Shown in pieces: positions 33,827-43,224 of a DNA stretch of 64,000 bases. Position numbers and translations under genes: made by a program. The number at the start of each line of letters is the position of its first letter. The first letter of the stretch is position 1. The notes below the pieces were generated by a model, which saw nothing but the letters and a program-made list of their open reading frames with translations, ran no database searches and had not been told where the DNA came from. Location of the stretch: contig NZ_JQCR01000003.1 in assembly GCF_000757885.1 (NCBI RefSeq), positions 1,612,001 through 1,676,000 on the forward strand, in the 5' to 3' direction. The stretch is from Paenibacillus wynnii (GTDB lineage: Bacteria; Bacillota; Bacilli; Paenibacillales; Paenibacillaceae).

Positions 33827-35644
33827 TTATTCCGGGACTATTACATAAACGCAGGTGTAAGAGCCGGGTTCACTCTCAATTCCTATGCCATAAGGATCAC
33901 CAAACCTCAGCTTAATTCGCTGGTTTACATTGTATAGCCCGATGCTCTCTGACGATAAATCTGTAGAAGAATGCTCCAATCGCTCTGCAAGCTTCTGTCG
34001 AAAATCTTCCGTAATCCCCGCTCCGTTGTCCGTTATGGCAACACATACCCCATGTTGAACAAACTTCACACTAATCTTTATGCAGGCTGACTGGGGATTC
34101 TCCTTGAAGCCATGAAGTATGGCATTCTCCACCAGCGGCTGAAGCATCAATTTCACGGTTCGGCTGCGCAATACTGCCGGATCTGGAATCTCGTATTGAA
34201 TGTCGATGGCATGATCATATTTGATGTTCATAATGAACAAATAGTCCCTTACATTGTTGAGCTCTTGTTCCAGTTCTACCGTTTCTTGCGATTGCTTCAT
34301 GGAATACCGCAGCAGATTGCTCAAAGATAATACCAAGCGGTTGGAATCGTCTGTATTTCCGCAGACAATTTCCGTTTGAAGTGCCTGAAGAGTATTGAAT
34401 AGAAAGTGGGGGTTAATTTGCGATTGAAGAGATTTCAATTCCGCCTCTTTCATCGAAATCTGCGATAGGTAGTTTTGCTTGACCAATCCTTCAATTCTTG
34501 CGACAAGCTCTTTGAATTTTTTGCCGATGAGATTGAGCTCCCGGTATATATAGTTTTTGGGGACAACGTAAAGATCATCTTCCCCCATAGTATCCAGTGT
34601 AAGCAGCAGTCTTTTGAAGGGTCTTGAGATCGTAACCGTAATCAGAATGGATATGAGGACATTAAAGAGGATACATAAATACATAATTCCCGCCAGATAA
34701 CTCCTCAGCTGATCCGATTGCGCACGAATTTCCGACATAGGGATGGTGGAGACCATTCGTATACTTGGCGTTGAGGTGGGATGGTAGGTAACCAACTGTT
34801 CCTTCCCGGCAATAGTAGTAATCAAGCTGCCGGACTGTCGTTCGGATAGAATCTCAATTCCGGGAAAATCTAACTTGTTGCCGATACTTTCGCTATGCTT
34901 ATTCACGATAATCGTCCGTTTATCATCTATCATGAAAATATCTTCGTTATCCTGGTAGGCGCTTAATTCGAACAATCCGTTGAACTTATCCAAATCCAGA
35001 TTAGCTATGACCGCCCCAATGGTCTGACCATTGTACGCTTTGACCGGAAGAGCCACAGAGAGTGTATATTGGTTATAGCTATACACATTACTGGAAGATA
35101 AATAATCTTGCTTATGAAGGCCCAGTGTCTTAAATCCTTTGTCAGCCTTCTCGGTTACCGCTGTCTGGAACCAGGTTTGCTCTGTAAACGGGTAGTCCCA
35201 ACGCAGTAAATTACGGCCGGCAACGTTATTCACGTATCCGTTTTTCCCCAAGATAAGAACGTCACTTATTAAGCTTTGATAGGCAGTGATCCCGTAAGCT
35301 AAATCGGCAATGTTGCGCTCATGCTGAATAAGCTCGTCGGCACCTGGTGTCCAACCGGATTTCATTAGCGCGATAACCGAGTAATGTCCAGCTAAAGGTA
35401 CTAAAGGCCGCTTAGCCTCTTCGAGATTAAAATTAAATAATTGTGCAGCCTGTTCCATTACCTTGTAACTGGAGGCTGCAGCTTGGTCTGTGATGGTGGC
35501 GGTAGAATCCCGGATAGAGAAATAACCCAGTAGAAAAACAAGGAGAATGTTGATAAAAAGGTAGGAAAGAAAGATGGTTCGGGTAATCGTACGGCGGAAT
35601 AAGGTTTGTTTAAGGATCGTGATTATTTTGATCAAAAACATCAT
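33827..35644 (-). CDS. sensor histidine kinase (YesM type)
   Basis: 605 aa. First membrane helix about residues 23-45, an extracellular dCache-like sensor to about residue 300, a second helix (YLAGIMYLCILFNVLISILI), HAMP-like linker, then QINPHFLFNTLQAL with the phosphorylated His, and a HATPase domain (LVENAILHGFKENP, ITDNGAGI). Phosphorylates the coupled regulator, probably in response to an arabino-oligosaccharide or the loaded binding protein. Start could be any of several codons at 35635-35644. Confidence 0.94.
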   Translation of the reverse strand: MMFLIKIITILKQTLFRRTITRTIFLSYLFINILLVFLLGYFSIRDSTATITDQAAASSYKVMEQAAQLFNFNLEEAKRPLVPLAGHYSVIALMKSGWTPGADELIQHERNIADLAYGITAYQSLISDVLILGKNGYVNNVAGRNLLRWDYPFTEQTWFQTAVTEKADKGFKTLGLHKQDYLSSSNVYSYNQYTLSVALPVKAYNGQTIGAVIANLDLDKFNGLFELSAYQDNEDIFMIDDKRTIIVNKHSESIGNKLDFPGIEILSERQSGSLITTIAGKEQLVTYHPTSTPSIRMVSTIPMSEIRAQSDQLRSYLAGIMYLCILFNVLISILITVTISRPFKRLLLTLDTMGEDDLYVVPKNYIYRELNLIGKKFKELVARIEGLVKQNYLSQISMKEAELKSLQSQINPHFLFNTLQALQTEIVCGNTDDSNRLVLSLSNLLRYSMKQSQETVELEQELNNVRDYLFIMNIKYDHAIDIQYEIPDPAVLRSRTVKLMLQPLVENAILHGFKENPQSACIKISVKFVQHGVCVAITDNGAGITEDFRQKLAERLEHSSTDLSSESIGLYNVNQRIKLRFGDPYGIGIESEPGSYTCVYVIVPE

Positions 35645-35692
35645 CCTTTCTTACCTTTATAGTGAACTTTTGTTTTTGATAGTTTAACAAAA

Positions 35693-35723
35693 CAGGCTGC
35701 CCAATCATAGACGGGGCAGCCTG
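35693..35723 (-). terminator. terminator after the Cys-rich protein gene
   Basis: CAGGCTGCCC/GGGCAGCCTG, a 10-bp perfect stem, is followed by TTTTGTT on the minus strand. It separates the GH51 unit from the kinase gene. Confidence 0.85.
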
Positions 35724-35731
35724 GAATATAT

Positions 35732-36016
35732 TTACTCACTCTCTGTATAGGGACGCCACATAGGATTACCTGGCAGAGGACAATATTTCTCTTTCAGCTT
35801 GGCGGTGATTCGCACGATACATCCACATAGAGAGCATGTATACCCGCCTACCAGCTTAGGGCATTCCTTACAATGGAGTAATCGTTCCTCGTAGATCGCG
35901 TCAGGAACAGAATGCGCCGCGTTGTTGAACATAGGTGAAGACAGAACTCGGTTGATTTGCACTTCTGTTACTTGATAATCATCCCGACATCCTTTGCAAG
36001 ACCGATTATTGTTCAT
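35732..36016 (-). CDS. Cys-rich small protein, probably metal binding (DUF6171-like)
   Basis: 94 aa with eight Cys in pairs: CKGC (residues 7-10), CKEC, CSLCGC and a final YCPLPGNPMW. The spacing suggests one or two zinc sites, and the ending CPLP.NPMW looks like small peptidoglycan- or phage-associated proteins of this type. It follows the GH51 gene by 12 bases and is co-transcribed; a link to sugar use is not evident. Confidence 0.65.
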   Translation of the reverse strand: MNNNRSCKGCRDDYQVTEVQINRVLSSPMFNNAAHSVPDAIYEERLLHCKECPKLVGGYTCSLCGCIVRITAKLKEKYCPLPGNPMWRPYTESE

Positions 36017-36028
36017 ACCTTTGACCTT

Positions 36029-37522
36029 CTATTCCGCAGTTAATTCGAGAACCGTAACAGACATTGCTGGAAGCTCCAATGTCAGCATTGTATCCTCCAA
36101 AGAAAATGATGTGAATTCGGAAGGTGCCACGCGGTCAGGATTATCGAAGGTGTTATGTCCGTCTGTAGTATCGGAAGTTAGTGTAGTTCCCTTTACTGTA
36201 ACCTGACTACCCATAAGGCCTCGTAAATCCAATTCCATATTTGTACCGGTTAGATGATCCAAATTACAAATACTGATATGAATTTGACCTGCATCATTCT
36301 TGGATGCGGATACGGAGAGCTGAGGATAAGCTTCTTTGCCGCTGCCCAGTTCTTCGCTCGATAGATGAATGTCCAATAATTGTGCATCTTGGTGTACCTT
36401 GAACATGTTGAACACATGATAAGTAGGCGTTAAGATCATTTTCTCGCCTTCGGTCAGAATAACCGATTGCAGTACGTTAACGAGCTGAGCAATGTTAGCC
36501 ATCTGTACACGATCACAGTGCTGGTTGAAAATATTAAGCGAGATTCCGGCAATCAATGCATCACGAATGGTATTCTGTTGATACAAGAATCCCGGATTGG
36601 TTCCCGGCTCAACATCGTACCAAGTCCCCCATTCATCCACTAGCAGACCTACTCGTTTCTCCGGATCATATTGATCCATAATCGCTGTATGCTTGGTAAT
36701 TAATTCTTCCATGTAAAATGCCTTTTTCAGAGTTCCGGTAAACTCCGCATCCGGGAAGCCTGTAGCTGCCCCTTTTCCGGTCCAAAAATCTCCTGGAATC
36801 GTATAATAATGTAGGGTAATAGAATCCATGAACTGGTGAGCATTTTTCATTACCGCTTCCATCCAATTGTAATCATCCACATTAGGACCGCAAGCAACCT
36901 TATGGATCTTGTTGTCCCCATAATTTCGTACATAGGTCTGGAATTGACGGTACAAATCAGCATAGTATTCTGGACGCATGTTACCACCGCAACCCCAGTT
37001 CTCATTGCCAACACCAAAATATTTAACCTTCCAAGGCTCTTCCCGCCCATTTTCCTTACGCAGCTCAGCCATTGGGGATACACCCTCAAAAGTTAGATAT
37101 TCCACCCACTCCGACATTTCTTGTACAGTTCCGCTACCCACGTTCCCGTTAATGTACGGTTCGCATTCAAGCATTGCACATAACATCATAAACTCATGGG
37201 TACCGAAGTGGTTATTTTCTACAACACCGCCCCAATGGGTATTGATCATCCGCTTGCGAGTTTCCTTAGGACCGATTCCATCCTTCCAATGATATTCATC
37301 GGCGAAACATCCACCCGGCCATCTAAGTACAGGGATTTTCATTTCCTTGAGTGCTGCTACAACATCATTGCGGATACCATTCGTATTCGGAATAGGAGAA
37401 TCTTCGCCTACCCATAGTCCTTCATAAATACAGCGCCCCAAATGCTCAGAGAAATGTCCATAAATATTACGGTTAATGGTCCCTTTTGTAATGTCTGTGT
37501 TGACAGTTAAACGGTTAGCCAT
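36029..37522 (-). CDS. GH51 alpha-L-arabinofuranosidase (first)
   Basis: 497 aa. N-terminus NIYGHFSEHLGRCIYEGLWVG, then VLRWPGGCFADEYHW. Acid/base Glu in YFGVGNENWGCGG and nucleophile Glu in LLVDEWGTWYDVEPGT; C-terminal beta domain. No signal peptide, so it acts in the cytoplasm on imported arabino-oligosaccharides. It diverges strongly from its neighbour, so the pair likely has different linkage preferences rather than being a recent duplicate. A symbol such as abfA/abfB cannot be assigned with confidence. Confidence 0.95.
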   Translation of the reverse strand: MANRLTVNTDITKGTINRNIYGHFSEHLGRCIYEGLWVGEDSPIPNTNGIRNDVVAALKEMKIPVLRWPGGCFADEYHWKDGIGPKETRKRMINTHWGGVVENNHFGTHEFMMLCAMLECEPYINGNVGSGTVQEMSEWVEYLTFEGVSPMAELRKENGREEPWKVKYFGVGNENWGCGGNMRPEYYADLYRQFQTYVRNYGDNKIHKVACGPNVDDYNWMEAVMKNAHQFMDSITLHYYTIPGDFWTGKGAATGFPDAEFTGTLKKAFYMEELITKHTAIMDQYDPEKRVGLLVDEWGTWYDVEPGTNPGFLYQQNTIRDALIAGISLNIFNQHCDRVQMANIAQLVNVLQSVILTEGEKMILTPTYHVFNMFKVHQDAQLLDIHLSSEELGSGKEAYPQLSVSASKNDAGQIHISICNLDHLTGTNMELDLRGLMGSQVTVKGTTLTSDTTDGHNTFDNPDRVAPSEFTSFSLEDTMLTLELPAMSVTVLELTAE

Positions 37523-37579
37523 GTGTAAGTACCTTCTTTCATTGGTTAGTAGAACCCTACAAATTTCAAAGCGATAAAT

Positions 37580-39085
37580 CTACACCTTTAGACGAATGAC
37601 ATTCCAGGAAGCTTTTACAAGTGAGGCTGTTACTTTAGCTCCGTCAACAACTGCATTGCCGTTATTATGCGGTTTAACACGATCTGGCTGTTGTTCTGTA
37701 TTAGCGGCTTTGAGATCATCACACTCCATAACTGTATGTCCAATCAGCGTGCAAGATCCGAAGCTGCGAAGATCAATCTCGAACAGCAGTTCAGACTCCA
37801 AATGACGGTTAACAGCAAAGATTGTCACTTCTCCCAACTCTTCATTATGAACGGCAACCGATTCCAGGTAAGGCACATCCGTAATTTCTTTGGAATCGTA
37901 TTTTGGAGAGTTGATTAAAGGTACCAGTGCTTTTCCTCGGCCATATACAGAGGTATGCATATAAGGATAAAAAATCGTTTGTCTCCATGTACCACCCATC
38001 TTAGAGGTCATAATCGGTGCGATTACATTGACCAACTGAGCGATACAAGCCATTTTGACGCGATCCGCGTGCTTCAAAAGACTGATCAGCATGCAGCCTA
38101 CAAGTAAAGCATCCTCATGGTTATAAACATCTTCAAGCTGTGGCGGAGCAATACTCCAAGGGTCCATTTTGCTATCCACTTCATTGGAGTGATACCAAAC
38201 GTTCCATTCATCAAAGGATAACATCATTTTCTTCTTGCTTCTTTTTTTGGCTTTTACATAATCACAGGTAGCAATAAGGGTACGGATAAAATCATCCATC
38301 TCAAGCGAGCGTGCCAAAAAGGTCGGCGTATCATCTTCACGGTTTCCATAATATTGATGCATCGATAGATACTCCACATGATCGTACGTGTGGTCAAGAA
38401 CGGTAGCTTCCCATTCCGGGAAGGTTGGCATCACAATGTTTGAACTCCCGCAGGCTACCAGCTCTATAGTAGGGTCAACCCATTTCATAACTTTAGCTGA
38501 CTCTTGCGCGAGGCGGCCGTATTCATGTGCTGTTTTATGCCCGATTTGCCAAGGACCATCCATTTCGTTGCCTAGACACCAGGTTTTAATCCCATGGGGT
38601 TGTTCATATCCATGCTCACGACGTAGGTCACTCCAATAGGTTCCAGAAGGATGATTACTGTATTCTAAAATGTTTCTGGCCGCATCCATACCCCGGGTTC
38701 CCAGGTTAATGGCCATCATCACTTCCGTATTGGCTTTCTTCGCCCAATCTACAAATTCATTGAAACCGAACTCATTCGTCTCAATCGTACGCCAAGCAAG
38801 TTCCAGTCTATGTTTACGTTCACTCTTAGGACCGACACTGTCCTCCCAGTTATAACCGGAGACAAAGTTGCCACCCGGGTAACGGACAATCGGCACCTTA
38901 AGCTCATTGATTAATTCGAGCACATCTTCCCTGAAACCGTTCTCATCAGATTGCGGATGACCAGGCTCATAAATGCCGCCGTATACGGCTCTACCTAAAT
39001 GTTCAATGAATGAACCATAAATTCTTGCATCAATATCACCGATAACAAAATCCTTGTCCACAATCATGGTTGCTTTGTTAGCCAT
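37580..39085 (-). CDS. GH51 alpha-L-arabinofuranosidase (second)
   Basis: 501 aa from ATG 39085 with AAGGAG upstream. IYGSFIEHLGRAVYGGIYEPG, then VRYPGGNFVSGYNWED. Acid/base Glu in CLGNEMDGPWQIGHK and nucleophile in MLSFDEWNVWYHS. This is the more typical Bacillus AbfA-like form. Cytoplasmic, no signal peptide. First gene after the promoter at 39152-39180 and divergent from the ArsR-type regulator, which probably controls it. Confidence 0.96.
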   Translation of the reverse strand: MANKATMIVDKDFVIGDIDARIYGSFIEHLGRAVYGGIYEPGHPQSDENGFREDVLELINELKVPIVRYPGGNFVSGYNWEDSVGPKSERKHRLELAWRTIETNEFGFNEFVDWAKKANTEVMMAINLGTRGMDAARNILEYSNHPSGTYWSDLRREHGYEQPHGIKTWCLGNEMDGPWQIGHKTAHEYGRLAQESAKVMKWVDPTIELVACGSSNIVMPTFPEWEATVLDHTYDHVEYLSMHQYYGNREDDTPTFLARSLEMDDFIRTLIATCDYVKAKKRSKKKMMLSFDEWNVWYHSNEVDSKMDPWSIAPPQLEDVYNHEDALLVGCMLISLLKHADRVKMACIAQLVNVIAPIMTSKMGGTWRQTIFYPYMHTSVYGRGKALVPLINSPKYDSKEITDVPYLESVAVHNEELGEVTIFAVNRHLESELLFEIDLRSFGSCTLIGHTVMECDDLKAANTEQQPDRVKPHNNGNAVVDGAKVTASLVKASWNVIRLKV

Positions 39086-39101
39086 TAGTATAATCACTCC
39101 T

Positions 39102-39147
39102 TGAATTAACGTTTTAATTAACCGCGTTGCGTAAATGTTAATTTAAA
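39102..39147. promoter_or_regulatory. candidate operator between GH51 gene and ArsR-type regulator
   Basis: AATTAAC occurs at 39103, again as AATTAAC near 39114, and inverted as GTTAATT near 39137. The AT-rich symmetric block sits between the GH51 -10 box and its start codon, where a bound repressor would block transcription. Confidence 0.45.
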
Positions 39148-39151
39148 TACT

Positions 39152-39180
39152 ATAATAGGAGTATATCCTGACTTCTGCAA
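39152..39180 (-). promoter_or_regulatory. promoter of the GH51 operon
   Basis: TTGCAG (39180-39175), 17-base spacer, TATTAT (39157-39152) on the minus strand. Confidence 0.7.
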
Positions 39181-39200
39181 CTATTTTTTTGGAAATGCAT

Positions 39201-39229
39201 TTGTACATTCATTGATTCTGTCTTAGAAT
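39201..39229 (+). promoter_or_regulatory. promoter of the ArsR-type regulator
   Basis: TTGTAC (39201-39206), 17-base spacer, TAGAAT (39224-39229), 34 bases before the TTG start codon. Confidence 0.65.
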
Positions 39230-39262
39230 AACTATAGATTTGAGAATCCTGGAGGGCTGACA

Positions 39263-40183
39263 TTGATAAAAGCTTCCGCAGACACGAACTGGCTCCCGTT
39301 ATTTGAAGCCTTAGCAAGTGAAGTGAGGCTGAATATAGTAAGACTGCTCGCTGAGCAACCTATGAACAACAAAGATCTAGCATCCCATCTAAAATTAAGC
39401 GGTGCGATCGTATCCATGCATGTGCGCAAGCTCCAAGAAACCGGAATCGTCAGATCAGAAATGATCCGGATAGACGGCGGTACCCATAAGATGAATACCC
39501 TCGCGGTTGAAGCGATTGAGATCCTGTTTCCTTTTCTTAAAAATGCTCCGCGCTTGTTTCATGAAATCTCCGTCCCTATCGGTCACTATAACGATTACGA
39601 GATCGCTCCAACCTGCGGGCTGGCTACGACCAGTAAATTAATCGGTCAATTCGATGATCCCCGTTTCTTCTTGGATCCAGAGCGTGTGAACGCGGGTATT
39701 CTTTGGTTCGGCAAGGGGTACGTAGAATACAAACTGCCCAACTTCCTCCTATCCTCCCAAAAAATTGAGGAGATTGAGATTTCTCTGGAAATGGGCTCCG
39801 AGGCACCGGGTATCAACCGGAACTGGCCCTCCGACATCAGCTTTATTCTGAATGGGACGGAGCTTGGGTCCTGGACGAGTCCTGGAGATTCAGGTGAGGG
39901 ACGGGGAACCTATACACCTACGTGGTGGAGGGATGATATCAATCAATACGGATTCCTGAAGCAAATTCAGATTAATGCCAACGGTACGTTTCTAGATGGC
40001 CAAAAAATGTCTGATATTGGTTTGCCAGAACTAGCCATTGAGCGTAACCAGTGGACACTTCGCTTGGAAGTCAAAGAAGATGCCGCCCATGTCGGCGGTT
40101 TAACCTTATACGGTGCAGGGTTCGGGAACTATAATCAGGACATCATGTTTCGCACCTACTATAAGGCGGCTGCGGAAGATTAA
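39263..40183 (+). CDS. ArsR-type HTH regulator with large C-terminal domain
   Basis: 306 aa from TTG 39263 with GGAGGG upstream. Residues 10-75 form a winged HTH (FEALASEVRLNIVRLLAEQ, NKDLASHLKLSGAIVSMHVRKL). Residues 100-300 are a beta-rich domain with Trp-rich motifs (GILWFGKGYVEYKLPNFL, SDISFILNGTELGSWTSPGD) that look like a carbohydrate-binding sandwich. Classical ArsR proteins stop near 120 residues. Divergence from the GH51 genes suggests it senses a sugar ligand and represses them; this is inference. Confidence 0.85.
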   Translation: MIKASADTNWLPLFEALASEVRLNIVRLLAEQPMNNKDLASHLKLSGAIVSMHVRKLQETGIVRSEMIRIDGGTHKMNTLAVEAIEILFPFLKNAPRLFHEISVPIGHYNDYEIAPTCGLATTSKLIGQFDDPRFFLDPERVNAGILWFGKGYVEYKLPNFLLSSQKIEEIEISLEMGSEAPGINRNWPSDISFILNGTELGSWTSPGDSGEGRGTYTPTWWRDDINQYGFLKQIQINANGTFLDGQKMSDIGLPELAIERNQWTLRLEVKEDAAHVGGLTLYGAGFGNYNQDIMFRTYYKAAAED

Positions 40184-40226
40184 GGATGGCTGACTGATTT
40201 ATTGATTTATTGATTTATTGTAAAAG

Positions 40227-40260
40227 AAAGAGAGGTGCGGCTGGGGCTGCACCTCTCTTT
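40227..40260 (+). terminator. terminator after the ArsR-type regulator
   Basis: AAAGAGAGGTGC/GCACCTCTCTTT, a 12-bp perfect stem with a 10-base loop. Three tandem TGATTTAT units precede it (40195-40218). Confidence 0.7.
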
Positions 40261-40474
40261 GTGGTGGGTATGGTGGGTATGGTGGCGCATGTGGACTCAG
40301 AAGACCCTATTTAGCTAAATACTCCAGATTCCGTAATCTTGCGGACTCAGTGGACGCTATTGGATGCAAAATCATCATTTTACGATCACTATCCATCAAA
40401 TAGCGGCACCTCTGTCCACATAGTTTGTCCAAAGACATTTTTGTTCAAAATAAGGTCTTTACAGTCCATATCCA

Positions 40475-40615
40475 CTGTCGTTCTGCCGTTCTGTCGTTCT
40501 GTTGTTCTGTTGTTCTGTTGTTCTGTTGTTCTGTCGTTCTGTCGTTCTGTCATTCTGTCATTCTGTCGTTCTGTCGTTCTGTTGTTTTGTCGCTCTTTCA
40601 TTCTGTCGTTCTGTC
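40475..40615. repeat. 8-bp tandem repeat (TTCTGTYG), about 17 units
   Basis: Consecutive variants of GTTCTGTC/GTTCTGTT. Both strands show an open frame across it, giving Arg/Gln/Asn/Thr-rich or Ser/Val/Leu-rich repeats; these are artefacts of the period. The rest of 40261-40803 holds no supported gene. Confidence 0.9.
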
Positions 40616-40803
40616 CATGTGTTTTACTTTCTTTCTGTCTGACTTATGTCTGCCTATACTCCCACTCCACTCTGCCGCACCATACTCCCATTCACTGCGA
40701 ATCTTCCTTAAGTAACATTAATCTTTACTCCTTGGCTCATGTCGTTCCCAGCAATTCACTATTTCCTTACGCAATCTAAGTTCACCCAAAGGTTCAGGAA
40801 CGG

Positions 40804-42906
40804 CTATACTTTTCCCCTAGTAAAAGCAAGCTGCTCCCGTACAGCTTCCATATTCGTAATCGGCTCTTGGCAGGCAAAGTTCCTGCATACATAGGCGGTT
40901 GCTTCTCCATGGATGGATGGCTTGTCCGCAAGATGTGGCAACAACTTCACTATAGCTTCCTCATCGTTACCCTCCCACTTGATCAGCAGCGAGGCATCCG
41001 GCATATAAGCCTGCTGAACATGAGCAATCATACCGTGAAGTACAGGATCCTGCCGCTTACCGGAAAGGACCCATTCCTTACCACCGCCGACCATGGCAAG
41101 CAGTGCCTGCAAATACATTGCATAACCCGGTGGATAATGAGAAGCTGCGGCTCCGAGTACATCCGCAGTACGTTCAGCGACACCCTTTAGCTCTGCGTCC
41201 TGAGTTATGCCCGCCAACTTCCACAATGCTCTTGCTGCCACAGAGTTGCCCGAAGGCATCGCACCGTCATACAACTCTTTGGAGCGAATAGGTAACTCCT
41301 CCCCGTCTATGCCCGTGAAGAAAAATCCGCCGCGCTCCTCATCGGAGAAGAGCCCAAGCAGCCCATCTTTTAAAATAAGCGTACGTTCCAGATAATCCGC
41401 ATTCCCTGTAGCTTCATATAACTCCGTAAGACCCCACAGTAAAAAAGCATAATCATCTATATAAGCGGGATAGGCAGCCTCCCCCTCACGATAACGGGCC
41501 AACAACCTTCCATCATCACGTCGCATTTGATTCCATATGAAATCGGCTGCTGCCCCGGCGGCTTTGGCGTATTCCGGCTTCTGTAATGCTTTTGCTCCCT
41601 GAGCCATGGCAGCGATCATCAACCCGTTCCATGCCGTCAACACCTTATCATCCTTGGCAGGGTGAATTCGCTGCTCCCGGTAGACAAACAGCTTTTCACG
41701 CCATTCCTCTATTCGAGTCCGCAGCCCGAGTGGATTCATCCCGAGGTTCTCTGCCAATTCATCCGGTAGGCTTTGCAGGAGATTCGGAATATTCTTGCCT
41801 TCAAAGTTACCTTCCGGTGTAATCCCAAATACATGGCAGAAAGAATGCATATCCTCAAGACCTAGCGCTTCCTCAATCTCTTCTCTGGAGAACACATAGA
41901 ATTTACCCTCTACTCCTTCGGAATCCGCATCCTCTGCACTATAGAAAGCACCCTCTGGAGAAGTCATGTCACGCTGTACGTAAGTGAAGATATTCTCAGC
42001 GATCTCAGCATAGAGCGGTTTACCCGTAAGCTGAAAAGCTTCTAAATAGACATATGCCAACAGCGCATTGTCATACAGCATTTTCTCAAAGTGCGGGACC
42101 AACCAGTGCCGGTCTGTGGAATAACGAGAAAATCCAAATCCAACATGATCGTACATCCCACCCCGGTACATGGATTCCAAAGTGATTTCCACCATTTTTA
42201 ATGCTTCGGGTTCATTATAGGCCTGACTGTATGCTAAGAGAAAAGATAGATTATGCGGGGATGGAAATTTGGGTGCGTCTCCAAAGCCTCCATACTCCTT
42301 ATCAAACTGATGGCGGTACAGCTTGTATGCCTCATGCAGCATTTCTTCTCCAACAACTTCCCCTTCGCCTCCCTCAGGTTGATGCTCAGAGGCTTGAATC
42401 TCAGCAAGCAGGTCATCGCCCATCTTATTCAGCGCATGCCCATCCTCTTCCCATTTCACCTGAATCTGCTCAAGCACATCCATAATCCCCATCCGCCCAT
42501 ACTTTCGCCGCTTGGGAAAATAAGTCCCGGCATAAAAAGGCTTTTTATCCGGCGTTAACAGCACCGTGAGCGGCCACCCACCAGATCCCGTGAGCGCCTG
42601 GCATACGGACATATACAACGCATCAATATCCGGCCGCTCCTCACGGTCAACCTTTATTGCAACATAGTATTTGTTAAGAAGATCTGCGACTTCCTCGTCC
42701 TCGAAGGACTCGCGTTCCATGACGTGGCACCAATGACAAGTTGAATAACCGATAGATAAGAAGATCGGTTTATTCTGCTCAGTAGCTTTTGCAAAAGCGT
42801 CGTCTCCCCATGAATACCAATTCACGGGGTTATATGCATGTTGTAGTAGATATGGGGACTTCTCATTTACCAATCGATTAGGCTGTTGGCCTTCTTTAAG
42901 TTCCAT
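40804..42906 (-). CDS. yyaL: thioredoxin-domain protein of the YyaL/DUF255 family
   Basis: 700 aa. N-terminal thioredoxin-like domain: NRLVNEKSPYLLQHAYNPVN, then SIGYSTCHWCHVMERESFED (CHWC redox motif) and KVDREERPDID. A long alpha/alpha-barrel follows (VPHFEKMLYDNALLAYVYLEA, FYSAEDADSEG, LTAWNGLMIAAMAQ). Full length for the family, whose enzymatic role is unsettled. AGGAGG precedes the ATG. Fragments of its 5' end occur again near 45.2 and 60.2 kb. Confidence 0.94.
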   Translation of the reverse strand: MELKEGQQPNRLVNEKSPYLLQHAYNPVNWYSWGDDAFAKATEQNKPIFLSIGYSTCHWCHVMERESFEDEEVADLLNKYYVAIKVDREERPDIDALYMSVCQALTGSGGWPLTVLLTPDKKPFYAGTYFPKRRKYGRMGIMDVLEQIQVKWEEDGHALNKMGDDLLAEIQASEHQPEGGEGEVVGEEMLHEAYKLYRHQFDKEYGGFGDAPKFPSPHNLSFLLAYSQAYNEPEALKMVEITLESMYRGGMYDHVGFGFSRYSTDRHWLVPHFEKMLYDNALLAYVYLEAFQLTGKPLYAEIAENIFTYVQRDMTSPEGAFYSAEDADSEGVEGKFYVFSREEIEEALGLEDMHSFCHVFGITPEGNFEGKNIPNLLQSLPDELAENLGMNPLGLRTRIEEWREKLFVYREQRIHPAKDDKVLTAWNGLMIAAMAQGAKALQKPEYAKAAGAAADFIWNQMRRDDGRLLARYREGEAAYPAYIDDYAFLLWGLTELYEATGNADYLERTLILKDGLLGLFSDEERGGFFFTGIDGEELPIRSKELYDGAMPSGNSVAARALWKLAGITQDAELKGVAERTADVLGAAASHYPPGYAMYLQALLAMVGGGKEWVLSGKRQDPVLHGMIAHVQQAYMPDASLLIKWEGNDEEAIVKLLPHLADKPSIHGEATAYVCRNFACQEPITNMEAVREQLAFTRGKV

Positions 42907-42933
42907 GTATGTAACCTCCTAAAGCAATAAGTG

Positions 42934-42994
42934 CCATTGTTAGTATTACCCAATGAAAGGCGAAAAGACACTAACGAGGAGTTAGTGTCTTTTT
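42934..42994. repeat. hairpin repeat, copy 1
   Basis: Stem AAAGACACTAAC/GTTAGTGTCTTT with loop GAGGA, preceded by CATTGTTAGTATTACCC. Copies 2-5 lie at 45303, 45669, 49789 and 60254. On the minus strand a short T-run follows the stem. Confidence 0.85.
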
Positions 42995-43224
42995 GAGTAT
43001 TAAATATCGCTATTGGAGTCTTACTGATTTGCTCTGCTGTAAATAATAGTGACTGCCATAGCCACCTTTCCAGTAATAATTGAACAAATAATTTTTATTG
43101 TGGAAATCGGTTAGGCTTTAAAAGATCAAATCCTCTTTATGTCAATAAAATCCTCCACTGCGGTGCAAAGTTAATTTTATTACATATTATAAGATAAAAC
43201 CTGCGATGAAAGGAAAATTAATAC

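Noticed and set aside
36029..39085. The two GH51 genes as a recent tandem duplication
   Set aside because: Both keep the catalytic motifs but are otherwise very different in sequence, so they are old paralogues.
40389..40601. Minus-strand frame with Arg/Gln/Asn/Thr repeats
   Set aside because: A by-product of the 8-bp tandem repeat; no start context and not protein-like outside the repeat.
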